Source of the DNA: Amyloporia xantha
Taxonomy: Eukaryota; Basidiomycota; Agaricomycetes; Polyporales; Adustoporiaceae
DNA: 64,000 bases
Assembly (NCBI GenBank): GCA_036971615.1
Contig: JAYKKR010000001.1
Location: 1 to 64,000 of the forward strand
Direction: 5' to 3'
Shown here: in pieces, positions 28,901 through 42,822 of the stretch
Position numbering within the stretch: the first letter of the stretch is position 1
How the letters are laid out: every line of letters begins with the position of its first letter
Translations under genes and position numbers: made by a program
The notes under the pieces: generated by a model
Seen by the model: the letters and a program-made list of their open reading frames with translations, nothing else
The model's database searches: none
Told to the model about the DNA's origin: nothing

Positions 28901-30847
28901 AGTGACGACGATCTTAGGCGTCACCGAGTGGGTGGTAGGTTAGTCACTAGAAGAGAAATATTGCGCTCGAAGAAATGTGAGACTTCTATATGCCTAGATG
29001 AAATGTTGCTAATGCCGAATATAGTCGTGAACCAGCTTGCGGACCTCTTCTGGAATCTGGAATACTGTGATGTGCATGCTGTCACTCCTACCATCGATTT
29101 GGCAAAGCTCGCGCTCGTAACATCCCAGGACGAGGAAGAGGATGATCAGGACAAGACAGGGACTGACTCGTCTAATGATACCGATGCTACCCTTGTCGAA
29201 GATGCGCCTCCACGCTCGACATTTGATCGTTCATCCCCTTCGCCCATAGATAGTCCGACAGAAAGCGTACTCGGAAAACGACATCGCGAACTTGGTTCTG
29301 GGATGGATATCGACAGTCCTTCATCTGCTCAAGATACTCCAGTTGATGGCGATGCGAGGGCATCTCCACCATCCTCTTCGCAGACTATCACACACGCCGA
29401 GCAATCAGTTGCCTCGTCATCAAAGCTGAAGCCGCCTGAACAGGCTGAAGATGTCGAAATGATTGACAATTCGCAAGCCACCATCTCTGGGCCGAAGGGA
29501 CCTCCCCTACCCTCACGCAAATCTAGGCCTGTCGATGACTCTGTCATGATGTTCGGTACATCGGTTGTCTCATGTGTGTGACGCAGAGGAGCTGATGATT
29601 GGACACAGGCAGACAACATGACGTCTCTGAGTGCATGGACAACTGTATATTCCAGATCGAAACTGCTCTACTCGATTTCCAGGAGACGGGGGCGAATGAC
29701 AATGACAAAACAAGCGTCGTCAAAAGGTATACATATCTCATTCCCTGTCGTTGTTGGTACCTATATCCTTTGATAGGCTGTTCTACGGCAAGAAACGGCA
29801 ACGACTGACGCCGTTGTCGCCATCAGAGGATACAAGACACAAGTCCTCTATACATGAGAAAGAAGACTTGTTTTCACAACTTCATGTCAATGTATCGGAT
29901 GAAGGTTTCGACCTATACGACGGGCTGGCCCGCTACTTCGATGATATTGTAGAGCTAGAGGGTTCCAAGAAGCGGATGGAAGTCTCTTTGGTCGATCTGC
30001 CACCGTTGCTGCAGATTCAGCTTCAGGTGAGAGTCCCAGGAACAAGTCATTCATAAATCCATCATTGTTGACGTTGTCGCAGCGAGTGCAATTCGATCGG
30101 GAAACACAGCAGGCGTACAAATCTCAGGCATATGTCAAGTTCGGAGAGACCATACATATGGACAGATTCCTCGACAGCGCAGATCCCTCCAAGAAAGCGC
30201 GTGCGAAAGCCATTCAGGTTGATCTAACCGCAAGTAGGGAACGCATCCAGCGGTTTACGCAGGACAAGGTGAGTGATCGTAGACTATCCGAAGTCGTGAT
30301 TCTTAGATTCTGTGTAGCATGCACCGTTTGCTCCTGCTCTCGGCGCAACCGCAGAATTTCTTGCCAAACAGGATGCACTTGAATTACCTGAGGTGGACGA
30401 TGCGCTACTATCTGGTCTCCGGAGTGAGCAGGATCTTATCACCGCGCAACTTGAAAAGGAACGGAACAATGCCATGCAGCTCAAGGCACAGATTGAGGAT
30501 GTTTGGAAAGACGATCTGTCGGCAGCTTATGAGTTGACGTCCGTCTTCATCCATCGAGGCTCCTCACCGTCTTGGGGTCACTACTTCTTCTACTCTCGTA
30601 ATCTCCCACAAAATCCGGATCAATGGTTCAAATACAATGACTCGGATGTCAGCGTTGTTTCAAAGGACGAAGTACTTGCAGATACCACGGGCTCTACAGC
30701 AAACCCATATATGGTGAGGATTCAGGCTGCTTACGTGGTTAGTTGTATGGACTAACTGATAAGTTGCAGCTTGTATTCGCCCGTAAAGGATCGGAAGCGA
30801 TCCAAACAGTACATCGCTTTGACCCAGAGAAGTTGCAAGAAGGCTGA
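25979..30847 (+). CDS. Ubp2-like ubiquitin carboxyl-terminal hydrolase
   Basis: USP/UCH-family cysteine protease that removes ubiquitin from conjugates. The long N-terminal region holds the Ubp2-type blocks LYLCCQCSMYCMVSEVIPGV, DKTPAASVLTGWETFI, WKDELRVLPV and RGLLPDALIGHAPLDEAW. The catalytic Cys box is GLNQLGNTCYLNSLLQ (about 28713-28760, split from YFYTIKDLRDAI by an intron). After an acidic insertion come QHDVSECMDNCIFQIETAL and FYGKKRQRL, and the His box is VFIHRGSSPSWGHYFFYSR, near 30540-30600. It ends ANPYMLVFARKGSEAIQTV...LQEG with TGA at 30845. Roughly 14 exons and over 1,200 residues. The first in-frame ATG (25979) may be too early: a better context could be ATGACCAGCGACCC at 26223 in another frame, so the 5' exon is uncertain. 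In yeast Ubp2 acts with Rsp5 to trim K63-linked chains; the same role is inferred here. Confidence 0.88.
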
Positions 30848-30963
30848 ATGTTATCTTACTATCGCATCGCTCCCACAACTGTATCCATATGGACTTGAGC
30901 TGGTCTCTCAGCTCGTACTAATGATCGTAGCTCATCGCTAAAGTACGCTTCATTCGGCATAAT

Positions 30964-33580
30964 CTAAATGAGATGATACCATTGTGAGAGTTGGGAAGGT
31001 TGGGAACTTACCAGGCGATTCACTGCCATGCCTACTTCGAGAGTACGAGGTCGTGCCAAGAATCCGTCGACCGTATTATCATCGGACAATCTGTCCAACC
31101 CGCCACTCTCAAGGAGATCATCTAAAGCTTTTAAAGACTCCGACAAGGTGGACCGAGCGAGTTTCGAGCTCATATATCGTAACGCCTTCACAATGGTTCT
31201 GGTTTGACTCTCATGCACCAATTGCTCAATAGCTGATAGATCAAGTATGTTCTCGCCATATTCGACTACGGTCCGTTTTCGAGCAACGATTTTGGACGAG
31301 GTGGAAGGTAACGTCCGTACGTCAAGCCACCGCGGGAATACGTGGCCAAACGATGACACTTGATATGCATTTATCTCACCGCGCCAACTGTACGAGTGGC
31401 TGTCACATACCTTCGTGAACGGATACCGTTGAAGGAACCTCTGCTGCCACCAGGCGTGCGGCGGTTGTTATATCATAACATTGGTAGTGTCGCATTTCTA
31501 ATACAAGATCTGCTGCATCGCAGTAGTCGCCTGAAGAGCAGTCTCAACGATTGGGATAGCCACACATGAATGGAGACATACCACATCCACCAATGGCAAA
31601 GATAGATGAACATCTATGATCCCTGAGCATTGCACGAACCTGTATTTCATTCACACTATTTGACAATTTCTTGAGAACATAATGAACGCACTTTGTAGAT
31701 GAGCGGAGTTATCGGATCTGCCGATATTAATTTTTGCATGCGCTCATCTCGGATGAGGAAATTCGTGGCACAGCTATCCTCATCGAAGAGCAACGTGTCA
31801 GCTCCCAACTCGAGGGCCTAGTACACTTCAGTGTTCCGAACCAGCAACAATTAGAAGTTCGCACCTCTACGACACCTGCTGCCATGGACGTGCTTCCACT
31901 AGCGTCTTGCGTTGAGAATGTTTTTGTAGAAGTACCTCCCGGTATATTTCCTATAAACGGTGATATATCGACACATTGGATAGAGCGACCGTCTTCGCCT
32001 TGTATCGATGTACATTTCTCCGACGTTACGACGAACTCCCGGCCATCTGTTCCCGATATGTCATGTCATCTGCCAACTAAAGCGTATCACATACCTCCTG
32101 GGACGTGATTGTAACATCCTACGGCGAGCCCATCTAATAGGGTCGTTTTACCCTTCAACACCCACAGATTTGTCATTCAACGCGCCCAGAATTTGAAGTA
32201 CTCCGACACCTACGTGAAAGCCTCCGCCCGCAATCATCGTAATGCCTATCGGAATGCCCATGCCCCGTATCTCACCCCGATGAGGTAGTGAAAACGAACG
32301 CTCTAGATTCGGCGGGGATTGGAATGCTACGATTCCTCGACCAGTCATGGGCGTATCAGAGGCCCCACTGGCACGAGGTAGGACGGCACCATTAGCAACG
32401 AAAGCTGCAAGCCCTGCAGGTGCAGACGCAGTGAAATATCTTGTTCTCTTTTAGTTCGCCGATGCACCCAGCATGAGTACATACCTGCAGCTGCAACTTG
32501 TCGGCGCAGATCGTCCTGATCTTCTATGCTGTCAACGAATTGATGTACATCGGCTCGATTTGCGGAGTAGAGGAGACTTTGCGCGAGTGCGGGAATGGCC
32601 GTACGAAAAATATCGGCTGCAAGTTCGCCGAGGATTGTGCGTCCTAAAAGTAGAATGCTAGTTAATATCAATGAGCGGTGCGTTGGACGAAAGTATCTCG
32701 CCTCGAGCAGGAAGTCCGATTGTGAACCTCGCCTCGATTCCATGATCGTCGATGACGACAGCACTGCGTTCTAACACCTGTTGACCAGCTTTATCGACAT
32801 TGATATCTCCTCCTTTAGCTGCAGCCCAATTCCTATTTGACCGGTTTCCTTGAGAGAGAGGAACAGCAACATCATAGAGTCTGCGAGCCAAGAAGTCCCG
32901 CAGCGCTACGGCCCTATGTCACAACGATCAACGACTCGGAGTATCTAAGCTCCTAGACTCGTCACAGACTCACCTGATGCGATTAGCATACAATGGAGAC
33001 GGAAACCCCGCTACTTCATGTTTGACCCTGATGCGCACCTTGCTGGGCGGCGCAAACGGGTCACTCTGTATGTGATCGACGAACAGACGAAAGTTTGACC
33101 CATAGTAGTCCCAATGGCCTGTCGAAAATCGAATAAAGCCCAAGTTACAACCGGCCACAGTTTGAATTATGCCCCGGATTCGCGACAGAGTCTCGTACCT
33201 TGGACGTCTCGATATGCCGGATAGCTCTTTCCATCCAAGCTCGCAAGTTTCCTCAATAGGTCTTCCGAGCTGCCACCACTCGCTGGAATCATCCATGGTC
33301 AGCGCCAGTATAAATTACCACTGAATAATATTTGGATGAATAACTTACCCTCATGGCCTAAGAACGATCTTTTCACTCCTCGAGCTGGACCTTGTTGTCT
33401 GCCAGACCCATCGGAATTGGAGGTCACTCCACGCCCGGATCCTCGACTTGCTCCTCTCCGAGTCCCGCGTCCCGATCCATAAAGATTCCTGTAATACGCT
33501 CCCCGTCCTGGAAAATCACATCAGCTTCGATAGATACGAGGATCGGTTGCGTGACTTGAGAAATGAGTCCAACCTGACAT
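30964..33580 (-). CDS. ABC-class ATPase (PF09818 family)
   Basis: Soluble ABC-type ATPase of unknown role. The first exon is only 7 nt (ATG TCA G at 33580-33574), then GRGAYYRNLYGSGRGTRRG, an RGG-rich N-terminus. Core blocks follow: LGRPIEETCELGWKELSGI, FTGHW-type segment, VDHIQSDPFAPPSKVRIRV, AGFPSPLYANRIR, ALRDFLARRLYDVAVPLSQ, RSAVVIDDHGIEARFTIGLP, RADVHQFVDSIEDQDDLR. Next comes IPIGITMIAGGGFH joined by splicing to GKTTLLDGLAVGCYNHVPG, which makes the Walker A loop. FVVTSEKCTSIQGEDGRSI, CVDISPFIGNIPGG, QDASGSTSMAAGVVE and the Walker B-like ALELGADTLLFDEDSCATNF come next. The C-terminus has LDLSAIEQLVHESQTRTIV and FLARPRTLEVGMAVNRL. About 12 exons, full length. Its 3' end converges on the Ubp2-like gene with 116 bp between stops. 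Confidence 0.9.
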
Positions 33581-33953
33581 CACAGCGAGAACAACGTGGT
33601 GGGATGTACTGTATATACATGAAGCTCGCGGAGGCCTAAGTGCCCTACGACGATCGATCGATCTACGAACGTAACCTCAATCGGAGTTGTTTGTCCAAAT
33701 CTATGATAGAATATCCAACAATGACCACCATACTCATTACATAACATTAGTTGACAATAACCCGACCGCGATTCAATACATGACAATTGTACATATGACA
33801 GCGGTACAAGTACAGATACAATTTTAACTTCGTAAGTAAATCTGGCAGGAACGGGGCATACATGAACGCTGAGAGAGCAAATACAATGCAGCAGACTGAG
33901 AAATGCTGTGAGGTACGTTAAAACAGTGCATGATGGATTCCACAGGCCTAGGA
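33581..33953. promoter_or_regulatory. Promoter region of ABC-class ATPase gene
   Basis: 373 bp between the stop of the small NTF2-like gene and the start of the ATPase gene. AT-richer than the flanking genes, with no gene or repeat recognised. Confidence 0.4.
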
Positions 33954-34516
33954 TTACTTTGTGAAGAGGCTCTGGTCGCCGTCTAGCGTCAAGGAGGTGA
34001 TGCGGCTCCCACCACCCTCTTGCTGCACCCTGTCGCAAAAGACGGTGATGAGCAAACGTATACCGCAACAATCACAGACCACCACTCACGCAGCGGTAGC
34101 GGTCACCTCCACCGGCTGATCAGCATCACTCGGCGTCCATTCCGCACGCGTCCCCACCTCCAGACCTCGGATTCAGCAAACGGAACTTGGCCCAAAGCAC
34201 CACATACCTGGCCCGCCTGGACACCCGCCACCGGCGCGAACGTGGCCGTGTCGTTGTTCCACTTCTTCTGCAGCGCCAGCAGCGCCTCCTTCAACCCGTC
34301 CCTATCAACTTCCTTCCCCGCAACGACACCCGTCGCGTCCTTCGCGAACAAATTCGAGAAACGCGTGCTGAAGAGGTCGACGGGGCCGTGGCCCATGCGC
34401 AGGCCGCCGATCTTGGGCTGGTTGAAGTGGATGTAGGGCGAGTTCATGAGCGTCTGGAGCTGCTCCTGGAGCCACTCCGGGGATGCGGCGGTGGGCTGGG
34501 CGGCAGAGTCGGACAT
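33954..34516 (-). CDS. Small NTF2-like fungal protein
   Basis: Starts MSDSAAQPTAASPEWLQEQL (34516 downward). The first exon includes IHFNQPKIGGLRMGHGPVDL, FSTRFSNLFAKDATGVVAGK and LLALQKKWNNDTATFAPVAG. Two short exons follow, one reading LEVGTRAEWTPSDADQPVEV and the last VQQEGGGSRITSLTLDGDQS before LFTK and a TAA at 33954. Total about 155-160 residues. The spacing of an N-terminal helix, a central KALL-type helix, and a C-terminal WTP...V-x-V-x-A, GGGSRI-x-SL-x-L-DGD pair of strands suggests a cone-shaped NTF2/SnoaL-like fold. The fold call is inference and no function can be given. Codon use and intron style match its neighbours. Confidence 0.75.
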
Positions 34517-35133
34517 GATGGTGTGCGATGCGTGAGCTGAAGAAATAAAGAGCCTTAGGGAGGCGTGGCGGGATGAGTGGATGAGCGTTGGGGAGACGGA
34601 AGAGAAACAGAGGTGGGTTATGTTATATGGGCTAAAGAAAGACATGGAGCGGACTAGCTGGACGCCGCCGATCGCAGCGACGCGTCCGGCCCATGAGGTC
34701 ATAGTCACGGGGTTCATTTCCTCATGCATGTGATCGACGCGCTCACTCATCGGTCACCATATGTAACACGGTTATTGCGTTCATTATCGTTCTACCCATA
34801 CGTATATTCTGGAGTATGTTTAGCTTCCGTAAGTCGCTACAGCAGCCCACCACCAAGCACAACAGCGTCCGGACGGAGAATCGCAATCGAAGGCGGGAGA
34901 AGAAGAGGCAGGAGGGGACTATTACACACAGAGAGATCGAGGCTATCAATACGGACGCCCAAACGAGCACGACACAACACGATACACAAAGGAGACCGGA
35001 CACAGGAACGGTGATGTGATGGTAGACAGGAAACCGGTAGAGAATACGGAACTAGAGGCGGTTTGGAGGTACAGGCCGCGCCCCCATGTAGGGAGTAAGC
35101 AAGACGGAGACATCGAGCGGACGCGGGAACACT
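34517..35133. promoter_or_regulatory. Promoter region of NTF2-like gene
   Basis: 617 bp between the HOG1 stop and the start of the small gene. Short frames exist on both strands without motifs. No repeat or RNA was recognised. Confidence 0.4.
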
Positions 35134-37063
<1,930 letters not shown>

Positions 37064-38181
37064 GGAGAGAGAGTGGAGGCCAGTGGAGGAGAGAGAGTAG
37101 ACGGAGCCGTTAGTCGTCGATGGAGAGAGCGTCGAGAAAAGCAGCCCTGCCCTGTGGAGCTCCCTCAGGCCCACAGTGCTTATGTAAGCTGCACCTGCAC
37201 CGATCACTTCAGCTCCCGCCGATCTCGCCGCCAGCTCTCTCTCCTCGGTCGCCGACCTGCACGCTTTGCGCTAGGGTGCTGCGACTGGTCTGTGTGTTTA
37301 GTGCCCGCACGACGAGGCAGACCGCGTCGGGAGTGTGTCCAGCGTACTCAAATCGCCCTGGCCAGCAGCGATGACGTAGTCCTCTGATTACGATCTGCTG
37401 CATCTGGATCCGACCGCTCGCTTGCTTGGCCAAAGCCTAGGCCGTAGCGTGCATATACTCACTCTATCCGCCCACAGTCAGCTTTGCCTCCTCGACGCCT
37501 TGATGCCATCCTGAGCCTGCTCGCTCGCCGCCTCGGTCCCAGACGGCCGCACCTCCCCCAGTAGCACACTCTCCGCCCTCGCTTAATGACGGCCTAGACC
37601 ACTAGCATGGTCCTCGCACTCGCCTGCTGCGTATATGCCACTGTGCGGCGTGCGCGCTCCTGGTCTTCGAAGCAACAATTGCACTTGTCATTTCGAGATC
37701 AGCATTGAGTCGACTAACTCATTTGTCCAAGGTGTACGCGGGGACGGCACGCACGCGTCTCGCTTAATAGTTATTTCCTCCCTACTAGTTGACCCGCTTT
37801 TGAGTGCATACTACATCGTCCTTGACCTCGCTCATCCGCTTTGCATCTTCCGGTGTTTCTCTGTTCCTTAGTAGTCTGTTATATGATGTTCGCTCCTACG
37901 GGCTTGAGCTCGGCCAAGTTGGCGACATATTGATTTCATTTTAAACCATGTACACACACGCCAGTCAGAATAAGATTGACGCCAGGTTTATGGTAAGCGT
38001 AACGGTCGTGCTCTGATTTCGAACTCAGGCGGCGTCTTCCGCGAACGGCATCAACGGCTTTCCATAAGAAGACTGTGAGACCCTGATCACCGCAACCGCG
38101 GCGCCTTTAGATTACACCACAGCCCGTTGTAGTCAAATGCTGTATAACTTACCTTGGCTGCTGTACATATCATATGAATCG
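37064..38181. promoter_or_regulatory. HOG1 upstream region, no gene
   Basis: 1.1 kb of CpG-containing sequence upstream of HOG1. A region at 37974-38040 has tRNA-like words (TAAGCGTAACGG, TTTCGAACTC) and a GACGCC/GGCGTC terminal pairing but no complete cloverleaf. The right edge meets the CpG-free island at about 38181. Confidence 0.4.
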
Positions 38182-40709
38182 GCTAGCTTACATATTTAGG
38201 TTGTGGTCAATGCTTTCAGCTCAAACTCTGCTTCACACATCTTATTACCACAGAAACCTGCCTTTCATTCAGCAGAACAAGGCTCACAGGAGACAGCTTA
38301 TCAAAATAAGTGAGAGTTTGGAACATGAATCATTCCTGGTTGTCAAATCAATTTTTCAATAAGTAGAAGAGAGTAAGAGTGTGTGTTTGTGACATGACAA
38401 GGAAAAAAAGAAGGAAAAATGTAGTTCTCCTGATGTCCAATGCCAACAGTTGAGATCAGATCATATTGGATATATTGGACCTATACAAGCCTGCTATGCA
38501 AATTGATCTGATGCTCATGGTTACAGCTAATGCTCCAACTATTGGGTGTACATTTATAGAAATTTGGTATTTAATAAATGGTACATGGTATATAGAAGTA
38601 ATTACACAGTAGATACACAGCATAAACAATACACATATATATGAAAAAAATATGTGCTCAAAATCTTCAACACTGACCCTTCTCCTCACAGGCTCTCTCT
38701 TATGGATATCAGTACATAGATTCAAAAAAGACATGAGTCATGATCTCCCATCATAATGAGAGAATCTCCAGTTTTCTCTATTCTTCCAATGGTCAAGGTC
38801 TGTTCTTGGATCTGGAAAAGCCATTCTTATTTTATTTTTTGCTTTTTGTTTGCTTGGAAAACTTATTGTCCTGTAGGGGAACAAGGAAAAAACAACTGGT
38901 AGCTTTCCTATAATCTATTGAGTCAGAAATGGAGAGGGCTAGGAGGAAAATAAACATGCTGATATTGTCCAAAATGTGATTGTTATGTAGATGCAAATAA
39001 TCAAATATGCAATGATATCATCTTTGGCTACAGGGTGTCAGATTTATTTACAGTTTATTGGGGTAGCAGTAGTTCAACATATATAGGATGCAATTTGAGC
39101 CATTCATGTACAAATAGATGAAGTAGTTGGAGCCTCAAAACTTACAGCTATTTGCCATTGAGTGCCAGTGAGGATTCTGATTTTCAAAATTCAATGTCTG
39201 CAAGTTCATTATTGTGTGCCACTCATGGTTGAAGACATGCTATAAAACATGAGGAACTTGAAGATGGTGAAAATATTAGAAATGATATAGACTGTTCAAG
39301 CACAATATCTTTATCACAATATAAAAATTGACAATTGAAATTTCTTCCTCATTTCACACAGTCACATATTGGAAATCTCATCTAGAACTACAGTGGGTTA
39401 CCAAAATTTCTTTCTCTAAAATATATGTACATTTCACAATCTTCCAAACACAGTAAATGCATATTGGATTGTTCTCAGATTTAGAGCTATGAAGTGGCAT
39501 TGTTAATTCAGAAGGGCTGGTCTCTCCAGGGTTTCAAAATGATGAGTCTAAGCATATATACAAGAGTCATGATCCAATGTCTGATGGCTTGGATTATACT
39601 AAACTTAAGCCTGAGGATATAATGTCTGTTGACATCAGTAAAATTCCAAATTTTCTTATTGACTTACTATCTCTTTCTCTTGCCTAAGACTAATTCACAT
39701 TCCCAGGATTTTTTGATTCTTCTGAATAGTCTGAGAAGTCTCTGGATTTCTTGTCTAGGAAATTAAGATAGATAAGTTGATGGAGAAAAGTTGGGTTTTC
39801 CTGATGCTTCTTTCCAGGAAGTGCCAATTTGTAATTTATTTATACTCTTTGTAGTACATCTTGCAGGTCTTAGCCTGTCTCATATTAGAGACTAGCAGGT
39901 ATTCATCTTCTTGCAATTTTAACAGAAGTAGCCTATGGCACAGACAAAATAAATGTGACCAGGACTTATCTAGGCATAAAACACCCTCAGGAATAGGCTC
40001 AAAAGAAATGACTACTAGAATGTTGACATAAATTTTAATCTACACAATGAATTTATAGAAAGTCCAGATGTACTATTTATTCTGATGTATCCATCAACCT
40101 AGCTAAGGCATTTTAAATAGGATGAAATAGTACTCTATATGCAGCTTTCATTGTTGGTGGAAGGATCAAAGAGATGAAAAAATAATATCTCTCTTTTATG
40201 CCACCAGCAAGGATTATAAAAACCTTGGAAGGAGCTTTTGTTACATCTAGTATTTGTATGATATTGCAACCAATATTCAACAAGTTATTTTTGACAAAGT
40301 CTGACATCAAGATATTACAAATCCTATTCAGTGTTTGGGATTTTTCTCACTACCCTCAAATACTGTGTCAAATGGCTCTTCCAAATATAAAGCATTTACT
40401 TGAGTGTCATTGACACCTGTCCATTCTGAGTCCTGACAAGCCATAGAAAATGATGCCACTTACTGAGTATATTATTGTTCAAGGATATTTGACTGCTCAT
40501 ATAATATGCAAGAGTCATTTATATTCAAGGCAAATGATAGAAATTTAAGGACCTGGTTCACCTCTAGCATATGGTGCAGGCAACAATTGTCAACTAGGTC
40601 AACTACCTTTAAGGTTGAGGTGTAAGTCACAGAATGTAGTTGAAATTTTTCCTAAAGCTGCTATAAGGCTGTCCTTAATATCTGTGGCCAAAAATGACCC
40701 CAATTTGAC
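38182..40709. mobile_element. CpG-free AT-rich island, probable decayed transposon
   Basis: Reading base by base, I found no CG dinucleotide between 38182 and 40709, while the sequence on both sides is rich in CpG. TG and CA are abundant, as expected if methylated CpG decayed by deamination. All frames are broken by frequent stops, and no intact gene exists. Some stretches keep protein-like words in shifting frames, but I could not assign a transposon family. No terminal repeats or target duplication were identified by eye. It separates HOG1 from MCR1 and lies close to the MCR1 promoter. A foreign insertion or assembly contaminant is the alternative. Confidence 0.6.
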
Positions 40710-41014
40710 CGGGAGGAGGTGGAACAGTATCTTGCGCGAACTGACAAGCCTCTCCCTGTTGAGCGACGGTGTTTGCCAGACGCTCACCAAAATAGGCAGG
40801 TTAGGTTTCTATCAACTAAGAATAAGGTTGATGCTTGGGTTAGGACTCTATCAAGCCGATGACGTATTCCGTGCCGGACATCCTCCTTGGGCGCCTGCTG
40901 ACCACCGCTGGCGTCTGCCACCCGCCGTCGACGCCGTTCAGAGCCATCATCTCTGAACTGTACTACTTCAGAGTGATCCATCTCTGATCCGTACTACCAC
41001 AGCGCACGCCTGCC
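40710..41014. promoter_or_regulatory. MCR1 upstream region
   Basis: 305 bp between the CpG-free island and the MCR1 start. It contains a short direct repeat, GGTTAGG-N2-3-TCTATCAA, at about 40798 and 40836. TTAGG words in it resemble the local telomere unit but are too few to be called telomeric. Confidence 0.4.
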
Positions 41015-42495
41015 ATGTCTTTCGCTCGAGCCGCCTTCTCTGCCCGCGCAGTCGTGAGCTTTCTTCCGCTCTCTCCTCCCGCCCGTGAACGCACGCTGAC
41101 CCGCCTCTACAACACAGCGCCAGGCCGCTGCCAACGCACGCCGCTACTCGACAGCACCAGAGACCAAGAAGCCCTCCAACCTCCCCTTCTACCTCGGCGG
41201 TGCAGGTCCGCTACCGTCCTTCCTCGCGTGTCCACTCCCCTCGCTCACACTTTTCACCCAGGCATCGCTGGCCTCGCAGGCTACATCTACCTCAACGCGG
41301 GCTCCGCCGTCCCAGCCGCAGTGAAGGCGGATGCGGACAAGAAGGTCCAGCAAAAGAGCCCCCTCGACCCGCAGAACTTTGTCGACTTTGAGCTCAGGCG
41401 CGTCGAGCCCTACAACCACAACACCGCAAAGTGAGTCCCCCCGCGTCTCCCGCTCCCCACTCCCCACTCACTCTCACACCTGCGCTCGTGCCCTCCCGCG
41501 CCCAGATTCATCTTCGCCCTGCCCGACGGCGAGGCCTCGCTCCTCCCCGTCGCCTCCTGCGTCGTCGTCAAGTCCTCCGACGACTCCCCCAACCCGCTCA
41601 AGGACGACAAGGGCAAACCCGTCGTCCGCCCGTACACCCCCGTCTCGCCCCCAGACCTCGCGGGCGAGCTCGCCTTCCTCATCAAGCGCTACGACGAGGG
41701 CAAGATGTCCAAGCACATGCACGACATGAAGCCCGGCGACAAGCTCTCCGTCAAGGGCCCCATCCCCAAGTTCCCCTTCAAGGGTGAGTGCGAGCGCGCA
41801 CCCGTGAGGCCGCAGCGTGCTGACCGCGCGCGCAGTGAACCAGTTCGACGAGGTCGGCATGATCGCGGGCGGGAGCGGCATGTAGGTATCGCTGGCTTTG
41901 CGTTTCCCGCGCTGCGCTGACGGCCCGCAGCACGCCCATGTACCAGATCCTGAAGTACGCGCTGGACGACCCGGCGAACAAGACGAAGTTCACGCTCATC
42001 TTCGCGAACATCGCCGAGAAGGATATCCTGCTCCGGGAAGAGTTCGAGGACATGAAGAAGAAGCACCCGGACACGTTCAACGTCGTCTACACCCTCGACC
42101 AGGCGGACGCGAATTGGAAAGGCGAGTGGCTCGTTCGTGGGTGACCCGCCTGAGGCGCTGATGTGCGGTGCATAGGGTACAAGGGATACGTGAACCAGGA
42201 GATGGTGATGCAGCACGTGGGGCCTGCCAACCTCGGCGACAAGGTCAAGCTCTTCATTTGTGGTACGTAGCATTTCGTGAGAACGGTGATGCGATAATGA
42301 CCTCGCGTTATGTAGGTCCTCCTGGTCAAGTCGCTGCTATCGCGGGAAAGAAGGACGGGATGAAGCAGGGCGCACTTGGTGGGATCCTGAAAGAGATCGG
42401 ATACACCGAGGACCAGGTGCGTGTACACGCTATGATGTTGCGTCTGCAACTTATGCTTCCCGTTGCCCACTTTCCACCAGGTCTTCAAGTTCTGA
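41015..42495 (+). CDS. MCR1: NADH-cytochrome b5 reductase, mitochondrial
   Basis: FAD-dependent reductase passing electrons from NADH to cytochrome b5, used in ergosterol and antioxidant metabolism. Exon 1 encodes MSFARAAFSARAV and exon 2 AAANARRYSTAPETKKPSNL, an Arg/Ala-rich mitochondrial targeting sequence. A membrane anchor GIAGLAGYIYLNAGSAVPA follows. The FAD-binding domain has VVRPYTPVSPPD (RxYTP motif) and KMSKHMHDMKPGDKLSVKGP. The NADH domain has MIAGGSGITPMYQILKYAL, spliced across a GGSGI junction, IFANIAEKDILLREEFE and LFICGPPGQVAAIAG. The final exon after EDQ encodes VFKF with TGA at 42495. Length near 320 residues, as usual for Mcr1. Converges on the MCC alpha gene. Confidence 0.94.
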
Positions 42496-42822
42496 GTAGA
42501 GAAGCTCATACACTAACCCACTTCGGACACCACGAAAAGGAGTTCGCCAGTCCTACATGTATTTTAACACAACTAATGCACATCACTCATCTGTATCTCC
42601 TGCATCATTCTGTGCCATGGGTGTGAATAGACTTGCTGCTCGGCGGTCTCGTGTCTGTATAAGAAAGAACAGTCAATCTTTAGACAAGTACTAGGCGGTA
42701 ATTCGTTGACAGATGCAATGATCTGCCTTCCGTATATACATTCCATTCCTCGAATGCAAACTAGAAATACATACAACAGCAGTCCATGCGTGGGGCAGCT
42801 CGAGCAATCCTCACACCAACGT
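42496..42822. other. Convergent intergenic region
   Basis: 327 bp between the stops of MCR1 and the MCC biotin subunit gene. No gene, repeat or RNA recognised. Confidence 0.5.

Noticed and set aside
37974..38040. Possible tRNA (A-box-like TAAGCGTAACGG, TTTCGAACTC)
   Set aside because: No proper T arm, the anticodon arm has an 8-nt loop and total length is about 59 nt; at best a tRNA-derived remnant.
40798..40850. TTAGG words near MCR1 as an interstitial telomere
   Set aside because: Only two isolated GGTTAGG words inside a short direct repeat, with no array.
41331..41881. Several Ser/Pro/Arg-rich frames over MCR1
   Set aside because: Composition-driven shadows; only the MCR1 frame has reductase motifs and proper splicing.
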